DNA from: Cnuella takakiae
GTDB taxonomy: Bacteria; Bacteroidota; Bacteroidia; Chitinophagales; Chitinophagaceae
Assembly (NCBI RefSeq): GCF_001953305.1
Contig: NZ_MTFE01000010.1
Span: forward strand, 309,278 to 347,393
Reading direction: 5' to 3'
Length of the DNA stretch: 38,116 nucleotides
Both the position numbers and the translations under genes were made by a program. Positions 8,997-17,103 of the stretch are shown here, piece by piece; positions within the stretch are counted from its first letter, which is position 1; every line of letters begins with the position of its first letter. The notes below the pieces were generated by a model. That model ran no database searches, was not told the origin of the DNA, and worked only from the letters and a program-made list of their open reading frames with translations.

Positions 8997-10790
8997 ATGC
9001 GTAACATGAACCGCGGAACCTTCCTGAAACAAACCCTGAAAGCAGGTGCTTTTGTGCTGATCCATCCCCTGTTGTTTACAAAAGCAAGTGCCCAATCTTC
9101 ACCTTACAAAAATGATTTGCTCGATAGGCTGGTGACCACCAACGATGCACAGGTAGCAAAACTTCTACAAACCAATTTCGACCAACGCGAGTTCAACCGC
9201 CGGCTGGCTTACGACCTGGTATTGCTTATCGCATCCTATTGCTGTACCCCTTCCAAATACTACCAAAGTGCTGAACTGCTGGTGCCGATGCAAAAATTAT
9301 CGCAGCACCTGGCAAATGCACAAACACCCGATGGCACCATCAATGTAGGTAACCTGGAATCGCCGCCCGACACGGCCTTTATCGTGGAGATCGTTTCACC
9401 CGGTGTATCTGTGCTGCAAAAAGAAAATAGCACGGCACTATCCGGGTTGAAGAACCAGCTACAATCTTTTTTGCAGAAAGCCGGCGATGCACTGGTAACC
9501 GGTGGCGTGCACACACCCAACCACCGCTGGGTGATCAGTGCGGCACTGGCGAAAATAAATGCACTGTACCCCCACCCTAAATACGTAGCACGGATCGACG
9601 AGTGGCTGGATGAAGGCATTTATATCAACAAGGATGGCAACTACCCCGAGCGGAGCCGCATCTACTCTTACGTAGAGAATACCGCTTTTGTAACCATCGG
9701 TAGTTTACTAAAAAGGCCCGCTCTTTTTGAACCGGTGCGCCGAAACCTCGATGCCACCTACTACTACATGGAGCCCAACGGCGACCTGATCACCAACGAC
9801 TCCCGAAGGCAGGACCAGTACGCCTGGATACAACCCGATGTGAACACGCCAACCAACATGCTCAATTATTATTTGCTGTACCGCTATATGGCCATCAAGG
9901 ACCGGAACCCTAACTATGCTGCCATCGTGGCCCTGGTGGAGCAAATGAAGGGTTTTGAAGAACGCGTGCTGAACAGGGAGCTGATTCATTTCCTCGAAGA
10001 GCCCTTGCTCCAACAAGACCTGCCAGCGCCTGCAACACTCCCGGTACAATACGAAAAGCTTTTTGCGCAATCCCAACTGTTGCGCATCCGCCGCAACGAG
10101 GTAACGACCACCTTTTTTGGCGGCACCGACCAGCCGCTCACCATTGCTTCAGGCCGCTCCAGCAGCCCCGATTTCTTCGGCTTCCGCAAAGGCAATGCAC
10201 TGCTCCAATACATGCGCTTTTCTGCCGGCTTTTTCAGCATGGGCTATTTCTACAGCGATGGCCTGCAGAAGGTGGGTGATAAATATGTACTGCACCAAAA
10301 GCTGCAAGCACCTTATTACCAGCCGATGCCCAAAAACCTCAGGAAAGGAGACGGCGATTACCTGTTGTCCGAAAGCACCGACGGCCGCTTCTGGAACAAG
10401 ATGGATTTTAAGCAGCGCCCCGTCAGCAATGTAAAGACCCTGGAAACCACTATTTCCTTGAGCGAAAACGGCGGCCGCAACCTGCTCCAATTCGATGTAA
10501 AAGGACAGGCCGGCGTGCAGGTAACCATCGAGCTTTGCTTCAACGAAGGCGGCCAACTCACCGGCGTTTCGGAAGCCGGCGATGACAATTTCTTTTTGGA
10601 AAAAGGGATGGGGCAGTATGCCTTTGGCGGCGATACCATACAGTTTGGCCCGGGTGCGGTAAGCCACAAGTCTATCCGCAACCTGGAAGGTGAAAGGTAT
10701 AGTACGCATTTCGGTAGTTTGCGTACCAAGGGCATGCATGTTTATATCACCGGTACCACGCCGTTTACCCATCAACTTACATTCAGCTAG
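8997..10790 (+). CDS. Secreted protein, possible polysaccharide-lyase-like fold
   Basis: A 597-residue exported protein. The N-terminus (MNRGTFLKQTLKAGAF, cleavage near ASAQ at 30-33) resembles Tat signals of Bacteroidota but has Arg-Gly where twin arginine is expected, so Sec export is likely. The first half is helix-rich; TPNHRW (173-178) and DGNYPERSRIYSYVE (213-227) resemble the active-site stretches of (alpha/alpha)-toroid lyases of the heparinase II/III and alginate-lyase type. The second half (about 350-597) looks like beta-sandwich. That two-domain plan fits uronate-polysaccharide lyases, but I do not recognise a specific family. It follows susD and is 23 bases upstream of the phosphatase ORF, so the two are likely cotranscribed. 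The lyase assignment is inference. Confidence 0.5.
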   Translation: MRNMNRGTFLKQTLKAGAFVLIHPLLFTKASAQSSPYKNDLLDRLVTTNDAQVAKLLQTNFDQREFNRRLAYDLVLLIASYCCTPSKYYQSAELLVPMQKLSQHLANAQTPDGTINVGNLESPPDTAFIVEIVSPGVSVLQKENSTALSGLKNQLQSFLQKAGDALVTGGVHTPNHRWVISAALAKINALYPHPKYVARIDEWLDEGIYINKDGNYPERSRIYSYVENTAFVTIGSLLKRPALFEPVRRNLDATYYYMEPNGDLITNDSRRQDQYAWIQPDVNTPTNMLNYYLLYRYMAIKDRNPNYAAIVALVEQMKGFEERVLNRELIHFLEEPLLQQDLPAPATLPVQYEKLFAQSQLLRIRRNEVTTTFFGGTDQPLTIASGRSSSPDFFGFRKGNALLQYMRFSAGFFSMGYFYSDGLQKVGDKYVLHQKLQAPYYQPMPKNLRKGDGDYLLSESTDGRFWNKMDFKQRPVSNVKTLETTISLSENGGRNLLQFDVKGQAGVQVTIELCFNEGGQLTGVSEAGDDNFFLEKGMGQYAFGGDTIQFGPGAVSHKSIRNLEGERYSTHFGSLRTKGMHVYITGTTPFTHQLTFS

Positions 10791-10831
10791 ATCAAATTTT
10801 TACCCGTAGCATTATGGTGTTTTGTTCCAAA

Positions 10832-11809
10832 ATGAAAACTGTTTTGTTTTCCCTTTTATTGATTGCCCATACAAGTGCAAAGGCGCAGGTTTATATCCGG
10901 GAAAATGCAAAAAGCCAGCAGGCCGATTCCGTACTGACCACCAGGGCAGGCGCCCTCAACTTCCTGGCCATGGGCGACTGGGGCCGCAATGGCGCCGACC
11001 ACCAGAAAGAAGTGGCTGCACAAATGGGTAAAACGGCCGCAGCGGTCAATGCAGGTTTTGTGGTGTCTACCGGCGACAATTTTTATCCCAGCGGCGTGAT
11101 CAGCGAACAGGATCCCCTGTTTCGCTATTCCTTTGAAGACATTTATACTGCCTTCCCCTTGCAATGCGACTGGTACCTGATACTGGGCAACCACGATTAC
11201 AAGTCCAACCCCGATGCACAGGTAGCCTATTCAAAAATCAGCCGCCGCTGGAAGATGCCGGCCCGTTATTATGCCAAAACATTTGCCATCAACGGCGATA
11301 CTACGCAACAGGTGCTGCTGGCATTTATTGACACCAACCCGCTCATCGCTGAGTTTTACAAAAACGCGGAGTACGGCCCCAATGTGCGTTCGCAGGATTC
11401 TGCCCGGCAAAAACAGTGGCTCGATGGCTTGCTGCGCCATACATCAAAAAACATCCGGTGGAAGATCGTAGTAGGCCACCATCCTTTGTACACAGGCGGC
11501 AGCCGCACGGAGGGTTATGATACAAAAGCCGTGCGTGCTTCGCTAAACAGCATGCTCGATCAGCATGGCGTGGACCTGTATCTGTCGGGGCACGAGCATA
11601 GCCTCCAACACCTGAAGCCCGCAGGAAAAACGCACCATATCATATCGGGCGCCGCTTCGGAAAAAACCGCGGCAAGGCTGGTTCCGGAAAGCCTGATGGC
11701 GGCATCGGCCTATGGTTTTTGGGTCTTTTCGGTTACCGGCAATGAGTTGTTGGCACAGGCGGTTGACGACAGGGGAAAAGTGATTTATAAAACCGCGATC
11801 AGGAAGTAG
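10832..11809 (+). CDS. Secreted metallophosphoesterase, tartrate-resistant (purple) acid phosphatase type
   Basis: About 325 residues with a clear signal peptide (MKTVLFSLLLIAHTSAKAQ). The start at 10832 gives the normal signal; an ATG at 10814 in the same frame would add six residues. All calcineurin-like metal motifs of ACP5-type purple acid phosphatases are visible: GDWG (48-51), GDNFY (81-85), GNHD (119-122), GHHP and the C-terminal GHEH. The length is that of small mammalian-type enzymes. It hydrolyses phosphate monoesters in the periplasm or outside the cell. Located directly after the lyase-like gene and a few kb from myo-inositol oxygenase, it might release phosphate from inositol phosphates or a phosphorylated glycan; that is inference. 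Confidence 0.88.
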   Translation: MKTVLFSLLLIAHTSAKAQVYIRENAKSQQADSVLTTRAGALNFLAMGDWGRNGADHQKEVAAQMGKTAAAVNAGFVVSTGDNFYPSGVISEQDPLFRYSFEDIYTAFPLQCDWYLILGNHDYKSNPDAQVAYSKISRRWKMPARYYAKTFAINGDTTQQVLLAFIDTNPLIAEFYKNAEYGPNVRSQDSARQKQWLDGLLRHTSKNIRWKIVVGHHPLYTGGSRTEGYDTKAVRASLNSMLDQHGVDLYLSGHEHSLQHLKPAGKTHHIISGAASEKTAARLVPESLMAASAYGFWVFSVTGNELLAQAVDDRGKVIYKTAIRK

Positions 11810-12061
11810 GCATCAAAGCCTGTAGTGTTACATATATCCTTTACGAGCGTTACAAGCACACTGCACATCTGCGCGCAATGATTTTGCCAGGCAAATAAGG
11901 GTTTGCTTTCGTATCCCTAACACAATGGGTATTCGAGGTTTTGTTGCAAGATGGAAGGTCTTTGATATCTTGGCGAGCGGGAGCGAAAGCTAAGGAGCGG
12001 CCTTTCGCCATGCAGGCATCCATACCGGGTATCATTGTAACCTTAAAACAGGCAGCGCATC

Positions 12062-12682
12062 TTGAAAACACTATTTGACGGCCAATTGTCCGACCTGATC
12101 GATATGGGCAATGGCCTATCCATGGCTGCGGCCGAACAGCTCTTTAGCTATGTACAGCACTGCTCCCTGTTTCGGTGGCAGGACCGCAACAACGACTGCG
12201 AAGACCGCGCTAATGCCCTCTGTATGCTGCTGGAAAAATGGCAGGTACCCAACTGTAAAGGGTGGGTATTTGGTGGCATGTTTCTCAACAGGGGCATTGG
12301 CGGGCTCACCAACAACTGGAACTACCATGTAGCGGCCACAATACCGGTGAACATAGACGGCACTATGCATTTCCATGTGCTGGACCCCGCCACGACTGCA
12401 CACCTGCAACCTTTGGCGGTGTGGGCCGACAACGTAACCGACTACCCATACAGCCATTACCTGGTGAAACAAAGCCGCTTCTATATCTTTCCATCGGCAC
12501 CCATCCTCCGCGACAACTGGCATGAACGCGACCGCCAGAATTTCAAATGGACCATGCAGGGTCTTGCCGGCATCAATGGCGTTTCCAGAACCGGTAAGGC
12601 GCAACTGGTGTTCAACAAAGCCAGGATCCGGAAAGCTGAAGCAGCGTTCAAGCGTTTATTGAACCAGCCGCCTGTTATTTAA
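12062..12682 (+). CDS. Protein-glutaminase-like cysteine hydrolase
   Basis: About 206 residues from a TTG start at 12062; the next in-frame ATG is codon 15 at 12104, and an in-frame stop lies at 12044, so no signal peptide can be added. The layout is that of papain/transglutaminase-fold protein-glutamine glutaminases: Cys46 in NNDCEDRANA, His89 in NWNYHVA and Asp108 in HVLDPATT, spaced like the Cys-His-Asp triad of that family. The family deamidates glutamine side chains in proteins. Known enzymes are secreted as proenzymes, whereas this one seems cytoplasmic and lacks a propeptide, so its role may differ. It is followed by an A-family repeat and is convergent with msrA. Confidence 0.65.
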   Translation: MKTLFDGQLSDLIDMGNGLSMAAAEQLFSYVQHCSLFRWQDRNNDCEDRANALCMLLEKWQVPNCKGWVFGGMFLNRGIGGLTNNWNYHVAATIPVNIDGTMHFHVLDPATTAHLQPLAVWADNVTDYPYSHYLVKQSRFYIFPSAPILRDNWHERDRQNFKWTMQGLAGINGVSRTGKAQLVFNKARIRKAEAAFKRLLNQPPVI

Positions 12683-12709
12683 TCGCTGCTTATAACAAGC
12701 ATGCGGACC

Positions 12710-12748
12710 GGTGCAGGGGATGCCGACCTGCGTCGGGATGACAGCATC
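12710..12748. repeat. A-family repeat, single short unit (copy 3)
   Basis: One unit, GGGGATGCCGACCTGCGTCG followed by GGATGACAG, lies between the convergent glutaminase-like and msrA genes. It is the CCCGACGCAGGTCGGG variant of the family found near 8775 and 37950, here with one arm altered. Confidence 0.6.
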
Positions 12749-12884
12749 TAAGAACGCGGTCCCAGTAATTTGCATTTGCAGCTGCCGAAAAGGCTCAGTA
12801 TCGGCGCCCTCGTGTGCCGTCATTGGCTTGGGTTTAACCAAGCAATTACAGAAAGCAGCACGCCCTTGAAGATGTGGACTACCC

Positions 12885-12924
12885 TAAAAAACCAACGCCC
12901 CGTACCACCAGGTACAGAGCGTTG
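12885..12924 (-). terminator. Intrinsic terminator of msrA
   Basis: On the minus strand the stem CAACGC..GTACC / GGTAC..GCGTTG (12893-12924) is followed by GGTTTTTTA. It begins 20 bases past the msrA stop codon. An A-run on the other side of the stem (T-run for minus-strand reading before the stem) could also make it act in both directions. Confidence 0.75.
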
Positions 12925-12943
12925 AAAAAAAGTACTAAAAAGC

Positions 12944-13444
12944 CTAAGCCGTTTTCGTTTCCTTCAGCTGCCACTCGGGCCGTACGTAATGACAGGTATA
13001 GCCATGCGGATGCTTCTGCAGATAAGCCTGGTGCTCTTCCTCTGCATCCCAGAAATCGCCCGCCGGCGCTACCTCGGTAACGATGGGGCCAGGCCAGATA
13101 CCGGAAGCATTCATTTCGGCAATCAGCTGCTGTGCCGTTGCTTTCTGCGCCTCGTCGAGGTAATAAATTGCCGAGCGGTACGACATCCCGATATCATTGC
13201 CCTGCCGGTTGCGGGTGGTAGGGTTGTGTATCTGGAAAAAGAATTCCAACAGCTTGCGGTACGACATGATGTTGGGGTCGAAACTGATCTTGATGCCCTC
13301 AGCATGGGTGCCGTGGTTGCGGTAGGTGGCATGGGGCACATCGCCGCCGGTATAGCCTACCCGGGTTGCTTGCACGCCGGGCAGTTCGCGGATCAGCTCT
13401 TCCATCCCCCAAAAACAGCCACCGGCCAGTATTGCTTGTTCCAT
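12944..13444 (-). CDS. msrA: Peptide-methionine (S)-S-oxide reductase MsrA
   Basis: A 166-residue protein with the MsrA active site GCFWG at residues 9-13 (nucleophile Cys10), the YTGG motif near 31-34 and [11 protein letters not shown], all conserved in the family. It reduces the S epimer of methionine sulfoxide in proteins or free, using thioredoxin. A cysteine in the C-terminal stretch [12 protein letters not shown] may serve as resolving residue. No signal peptide, so a cytoplasmic repair enzyme. It is a single gene with a terminator at 12885-12924. A B-family repeat lies upstream at 13505-13573. Confidence 0.96.
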   Translation of the reverse strand: MEQAILAGGCFWGMEELIRELPGVQATRVGYTGGDVPHATYRNHGTHAEGIKISFDPNIMSYRKLLEFFFQIHNPTTRNRQGNDIGMSYRSAIYYLDEAQKATAQQLIAEMNASGIWPGPIVTEVAPAGDFWDAEEEHQAYLQKHPHGYTCHYVRPEWQLKETKTA

Positions 13445-13504
13445 TTATTGAATGTTTGTTGTAAAGAAAACAAGTTTAGCGCCAAAGGGTTGGAAGATGG
13501 GATG

Positions 13505-13573
13505 GGAACACGGATGGAACGGATTAGAACGGATATCCGTCTTCATCCGTTTTATCCGTTCAATCCGTGTTCC
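13505..13573. repeat. B-family inverted repeat, copy 1
   Basis: The block begins GGAACACGGATGGAACGGAT and ends ATCCGTTCAATCCGTGTTCC, giving outer arms that pair almost fully. Internally the hexamer ACGGAT or its complement ATCCGT recurs every 8-12 bases. It lies between the 5' end of msrA and the 3' end of the next gene. Related copies are at 17552 and 17822. Confidence 0.75.
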
Positions 13574-13585
13574 TATCCTTCCCCG

Positions 13586-13927
13586 CTAAACGCCTACCAG
13601 GCTGATATTCGTTGGATTGGACAATTTAAAATCTTCTTCCCTGGGCTTCAGCAGTTCCAGCCCGCGGCCTTTATAGCCCTTGGTATATCCTTTCACACGA
13701 GCCTCGAAAGCTACCCTTTTGCCCACATGGTGCACCACGGTGGCCAGCTGTTTGCCAATGGTAAACCACACATGGCCCGTTACCAGCTCGCCGGCTTCGT
13801 TCCGCACATCCGTAAACAATACCGTTTCGGAGGGTGGCCCCTTGAAATTGTTCTTTTTGCCCAGCCTTGCTATGGTAGCCGTGAACTTCGTCCGGGTGCC
13901 TTCGATCTTACCGAGTTCCTTGCGCAT
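13586..13927 (-). CDS. Small conserved protein, possibly OB-fold
   Basis: A 113-residue protein with no signal or membrane segment. The stretch VTGHVWFTIGKQL followed by GKRVAFEARVKGYTKGYKG and a C-terminal EDFKLSNPTNI resembles small single-domain proteins that I know only as hypothetical, whose beta-rich pattern suggests an OB fold. The many Lys and Arg residues would allow nucleic-acid binding, but no function is known and I do not assign one. It stands alone between a B-family repeat and the tatA terminator. Start chosen as the first ATG of the frame, with MRKEL a plausible N-terminus. Confidence 0.65.
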   Translation of the reverse strand: MRKELGKIEGTRTKFTATIARLGKKNNFKGPPSETVLFTDVRNEAGELVTGHVWFTIGKQLATVVHHVGKRVAFEARVKGYTKGYKGRGLELLKPREEDFKLSNPTNISLVGV

Positions 13928-13951
13928 GTTCTGTGCTTGTACTTTAAGGCA

Positions 13952-13977
13952 TAAAAATAACCAGCACGGGGCTGGTT
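13952..13977 (-). terminator. Putative terminator of tatA
   Basis: AACCAGC and GCTGGTT (13959-13977, 5-nt loop) are followed on the minus strand by ATTTTTA. It is about 250 bases past the tatA stop, with an A-family repeat between, and ends 25 bases before the start of the next minus-strand gene, so it would insulate the two. Confidence 0.55.
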
Positions 13978-14040
13978 AAAAGATTTTGGTGTTGGTTGAA
14001 AGGCGACAGGATTATATCCTACTGGGTTATTTGTTATCAT

Positions 14041-14193
14041 AGTCACTGTCATGCCGAGCTCGTCCCGGCATCCCCTTCTACACACAGGTACCTTGAGGGT
14101 CGCAGGGGATGCTGCGACGTCAGCATGACAGAACCTGAGTAGACTGTCATGCCGAACTTGTTTCGGCATCTCCTTCTGTAAACAGGTACTTCG
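14041..14193. repeat. A-family palindromic repeat cluster, copy 4
   Basis: Three units: ATGCCGAGCTCGTCCCGGCAT, GATGCTGCGACGTCAGCATGAC with degenerate arms, and ATGCCGAACTTGTTTCGGCAT, joined by CTGTCATG/CATGACAG. The arms vary while the flanking CTGTCATG stays constant. It lies between tatA and its likely terminator, so it is probably transcribed in the tatA 3' UTR. Confidence 0.75.
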
Positions 14194-14224
14194 AAGATGG
14201 ATCAACAACCGCAAAGCATGCCTG

Positions 14225-14377
14225 CTAATCCCTATCCTTCCGCTTGCCATCCTTGCCTTCAGAGAACTCATTGATGCCTTTACCAATCCCCCGCATCAGC
14301 TCGGGAATTTTACGGGCACCAAACAACAACAGGATCACGGCCAGGATCAACACGATTTCAAAAAAGCCAAAGCCCAT
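14225..14377 (-). CDS. tatA: Twin-arginine translocase subunit TatA
   Basis: A 50-residue protein encoded by an ORF too short for many gene finders. It begins [20 protein letters not shown], one transmembrane helix, followed by the hallmark amphipathic helix [18 protein letters not shown] and a charged tail (KDGKRKDRD). The pattern FG..K.PEL.R..GK.I.EF is diagnostic of TatA/TatE. TatA oligomers form the pore of the system that exports folded proteins with twin-arginine signals across the inner membrane. No tatB or tatC lies in the window, as is common for Bacteroidota. Stop is TAG at 14225-14227. Whether it acts as TatA or TatE cannot be told. Confidence 0.92.
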   Translation of the reverse strand: MGFGFFEIVLILAVILLLFGARKIPELMRGIGKGINEFSEGKDGKRKDRD

Positions 14378-14481
14378 AATTTTTGGTTTGGAGTGAAGGT
14401 TGAAAGTAAGGATAATTGGCGAGGGAGGGGAAAGCTTTTGGCTTTTAGCTGCTGGCCTTTAGCTACTGGCCCCTAGCTTCT

Positions 14482-14541
14482 AGCTACTAGCTGCAAGCTA
14501 CAAGTAGAGGCAACCCCACTTGCAGCTTGCAGCTAGTAGCT
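14482..14541 (-). terminator. Long hairpin after the GH43-like gene
   Basis: AGCTACTAGCTGCAAGCTAC at 14482-14501 pairs with the complementary block ending at 14541; the arms are 24 bases with one mismatch and a 12-base loop. It begins 17 bases past the GH43-like stop. It lacks a clear T-run, so it may be an RNA-stabilising 3' hairpin, and the surrounding CTAGCT-rich tract (14440-14500) looks like decayed copies of the same unit. Confidence 0.55.
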
Positions 14542-14558
14542 TGCAGCCATACCAGCGC

Positions 14559-16658
14559 TTACGGCACAAATACCACGTTGTAAGTTTTCACCACGCCCTT
14601 GTAATCAAACTTAACCACGGCGGTTCCGGTAAGCGCGGACGCCTGGGTGATGGATACCTTCACAGCAGGGTTGCTGGCCGTAGCGCTGATCACAGGCACC
14701 GTGGTGGTACCGGCAGGAATCTTATAATTAGCCTGGTACAGGTCGTAACCCACGATGCCATTGGCATTGGTACTCCGTACCGGTGTTGCGGGGATGCTTA
14801 CCGCCTGCCCGCTAGCCATGATGCTCACCGTGGGCACCACGGGGCGCACCAGCTTTTTGTTTTTGGCACTAAAACCCAGCCCGGCGAGGTCGAACAGCAC
14901 ATCGCCATCGGCGCCTTCCGCTACCAGGTAAATGGCGTGCTTTTGATCGAGTCCGTCCACGTATTGTGCCACGTCGGCAGTGAACTGGGTCACTTCCTGG
15001 GCCGCATTGGCAGGCACCTGGATTTCGGCGATCTTTTTTCCTTTCCAGGTAGCATTGTCCCAGGGCCCGTCGAGCCAAACGGCCACTTTAAAGGCCTTGT
15101 CGGTTTTAGGGGTCAGGAAGAGGTTGAAGGCGGTGCCGTTGCCCTTCTTGGTACCGGCAAAGGGTTTCAATCCTTTCTGCGCCCTGGCCAGTCCGCCAAA
15201 ACCAAAATACTTGTAGCCGACGATATTGCCATTCTTCACCTTTTCGATGGGCATATGGTTGTCCCAGATATCCCAGGAATCCTGCTGGAGACTAGGGTTG
15301 GAGAGGTAGGCGGCATAACCCGCCGAATAGTACTGGTAGGGATCGAGGCCATAGAAATGAAACCCTTCCGAGGTCACTTCGGCACCCTTGTACTCGCGGC
15401 CCTGGCTGTCCTTGGCCGTCCACAAACCGTTAGGCGCATAGGGATCATAGCCCCTGATGGAAACGGTACCGCCCTGCGCTATCGGCTTTTCATCCCACTG
15501 GATGCTTACCGGCGCTACCACGGGCTGGCGGGCAAAGCCAAAACCACGGGGAGGACGGTGGTAAAACACGTACCACTGGCCGTTGATCAGCTCGATGCTG
15601 CCGTGGGTATTGTGGCCCGAGTTGGTGGTTTGGATGGCCGATCCGTCCTGGTTGAGTACGGGGGCACGGGAGTCTACCACCACGCCGCCGCTCTTCCAGG
15701 GTCCCAGGGGTGAATCGCCATAGGCATAGCGGAGGGTGGAGTTGGAACTGCCCACGCCGTACTCGGGGCCCGAGTAGCCGCTGAACACGGTCACGTATTT
15801 ATTGCCCACCTTGCGGATGGACGATGCTTCAAAGAAATTAAAGGTGCCCAGGTCCTCGTTGGGCAGGATCTGGGGATAAGTGGTACCTGCAGGCTCGCGG
15901 AGCACGCCATAGCGCGAGCTGGCGGGCAGGAGGTAGCGGATGGGCTCGGTGCCGGGGCGGAGCGAGTACATCGTGTTCTGGTCGAGCTGGGCCGCCGAGG
16001 AGCGCTGGAAACCCCAGAACCCATAGGCCCTGAACCCGATGGCATAGTCGGGGTCCTTGGGATCGGTTACATACTCGATATACACGGCGGGGTCGAAACC
16101 CAGGATGCTACCCGGAACGGTACGCTTGCCGTCTTCGGTGAGGTTGACGGGGGTAAAGGGGCCGTCGGGGCGGCTGCCCTTACACACCATGGCCTCGCGG
16201 TTGGGGCCGCGGCTATGGGGATAGAGGTAGTATTCTTTTTTGCCGTTCTTGCGTTTCACTTCCACCAGGTCGGGGGCATACATCACGTCCCACTGTCCGT
16301 CTATCTGGTAGGTAAAGATGGGGCCTTCATCGCGCCAGCTGGTGAGGTCCTCCACCGGCGCCGACCAGGCACGGATATCCGGACCGCAATAGCTGTTCAC
16401 CCTTAGGTCGTGCGACCCGATGATATAGGCCCGATACTTCCCGGGGTTGTCGGGGTCTTCAAACACCCGGGGCTCGCCATCGGGCACATGCTCCCAAAGG
16501 GGCAGGTAGGGGTTACCGGCTTGCTGGTGTACAAACTTCTTCATCTTGGATTGGGCTGCTGCCTGCTGCGCGTTTGCGCCTGTTGCGCCAAACAGGGCGA
16601 GTACGGCAAGCAATAAGGTCAGGTGTCTTTTGTTCACACCCCGTGCACATGATTTCAT
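14559..16658 (-). CDS. Secreted glycoside hydrolase, family 43-like, with C-terminal beta domain
   Basis: A 699-residue protein with signal peptide (hydrophobic 13-26, cleavage near GANAQ at 27-31). Residues about 60-400 look like a five-bladed GH43-type propeller: acidic FEDPDNP (66-72, general-base candidate), YAPDLVEV (Asp130, transition-state stabiliser position), FFEASSIRKVGNKYV (Glu277, acid candidate) and SGHNTHGSIELINGQWYVFYHR (348-368) with metal-site histidine. Residues about 480-610 form a CBM6-like or jelly-roll region and the last 90 an Ig-like region. GH43 enzymes cleave arabinan, xylan or galactan side chains; the exact specificity is unclear. Single gene, with leader hairpin at 16672-16692. 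Confidence 0.8.
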   Translation of the reverse strand: MKSCARGVNKRHLTLLLAVLALFGATGANAQQAAAQSKMKKFVHQQAGNPYLPLWEHVPDGEPRVFEDPDNPGKYRAYIIGSHDLRVNSYCGPDIRAWSAPVEDLTSWRDEGPIFTYQIDGQWDVMYAPDLVEVKRKNGKKEYYLYPHSRGPNREAMVCKGSRPDGPFTPVNLTEDGKRTVPGSILGFDPAVYIEYVTDPKDPDYAIGFRAYGFWGFQRSSAAQLDQNTMYSLRPGTEPIRYLLPASSRYGVLREPAGTTYPQILPNEDLGTFNFFEASSIRKVGNKYVTVFSGYSGPEYGVGSSNSTLRYAYGDSPLGPWKSGGVVVDSRAPVLNQDGSAIQTTNSGHNTHGSIELINGQWYVFYHRPPRGFGFARQPVVAPVSIQWDEKPIAQGGTVSIRGYDPYAPNGLWTAKDSQGREYKGAEVTSEGFHFYGLDPYQYYSAGYAAYLSNPSLQQDSWDIWDNHMPIEKVKNGNIVGYKYFGFGGLARAQKGLKPFAGTKKGNGTAFNLFLTPKTDKAFKVAVWLDGPWDNATWKGKKIAEIQVPANAAQEVTQFTADVAQYVDGLDQKHAIYLVAEGADGDVLFDLAGLGFSAKNKKLVRPVVPTVSIMASGQAVSIPATPVRSTNANGIVGYDLYQANYKIPAGTTTVPVISATASNPAVKVSITQASALTGTAVVKFDYKGVVKTYNVVFVP

Positions 16659-16671
16659 AATGGACTCCGCT

Positions 16672-16692
16672 GCCGGGAAGCTACCCCCCGGC
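16672..16692 (-). promoter_or_regulatory. 5'-leader hairpin upstream of the GH43-like gene
   Basis: On the minus strand GCCGGG and CCCGGC (16672-16692, 9-nt loop) form a stable hairpin only 13 bases before the ATG at 16658. It could slow initiation or be an accidental fold. On the plus strand it is followed by TTTTGTTTT and so resembles a terminator, but no plus-strand gene feeds it. Confidence 0.3.
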
Positions 16693-16923
16693 TTTTGTTT
16701 TAGGTTGATGACAAGCAGGAAGGGTTCTCTATCAGCACCTTATCCAGGCGCTGGGGAGGGAACCGTTCTTTGCAGGCGCAACCTAAATTGGAGTAGGTAA
16801 TTGAAAGGGTGGATTTGGGGAAGAATAGGGTAAAAATGTTTGCGCAGGCTTATAGTTCGATTGCTTTACCGCTTTGCCATGGAAACAAAATTGTCCTTGA
16901 TCGTTCAGGTCGGAAAACCAGGG

Positions 16924-17047
16924 CCGCCATTGTTGGTGTGAAGCAATGCCGCCAGTGCGTAAGCGCACCAACAGCAGGAATGTAGCCAACGCCAGCGTTG
17001 TTGGTACAGCTGCCACACCACACTAAGCAGAACACCAATAACGGCGG
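16924..17047 (-). repeat. C-family element, copy 1
   Basis: A 124-base block with imperfect terminal inverted repeats (CCGCCATTGTTGGTGT at the left, ACACCAATAACGGCGG at the right). Inside, CACCAACAGCA (16966) and GTTGTTGGTACAGCTGCC (16998) form a second inverted pair. The four TTGGTG/CACCAA boxes begin at 16933, 16966, 17001 and 17033. It begins 57 bases past the stop of the GxxExxY gene. The rest of the 445-base gap 16659-17103 holds only the GH43 upstream region. Confidence 0.8.
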
Positions 17048-17103
17048 AATCTTTTTTATCCGTGTTCCATCAAATAGAAAGCGGGTAGATACGGCTTACG
17101 GTG

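Noticed and set aside
12989..13954. 321-codon plus-strand ORF over msrA and the small OB-fold-like gene
   Set aside because: It is the antisense shadow of two real minus-strand genes; its translation shows no domain and crosses their boundary.
13870..14286. 138-codon minus-strand ORF between the small unknown gene and tatA
   Set aside because: It is made of an A-family repeat plus out-of-frame tatA and has no protein-like features; tatA in another frame is clear.
14520..15713. 397-codon plus-strand ORF over the GH43-like gene
   Set aside because: Antisense shadow of a GC-rich gene with a clear signal peptide and propeller motifs on the minus strand.
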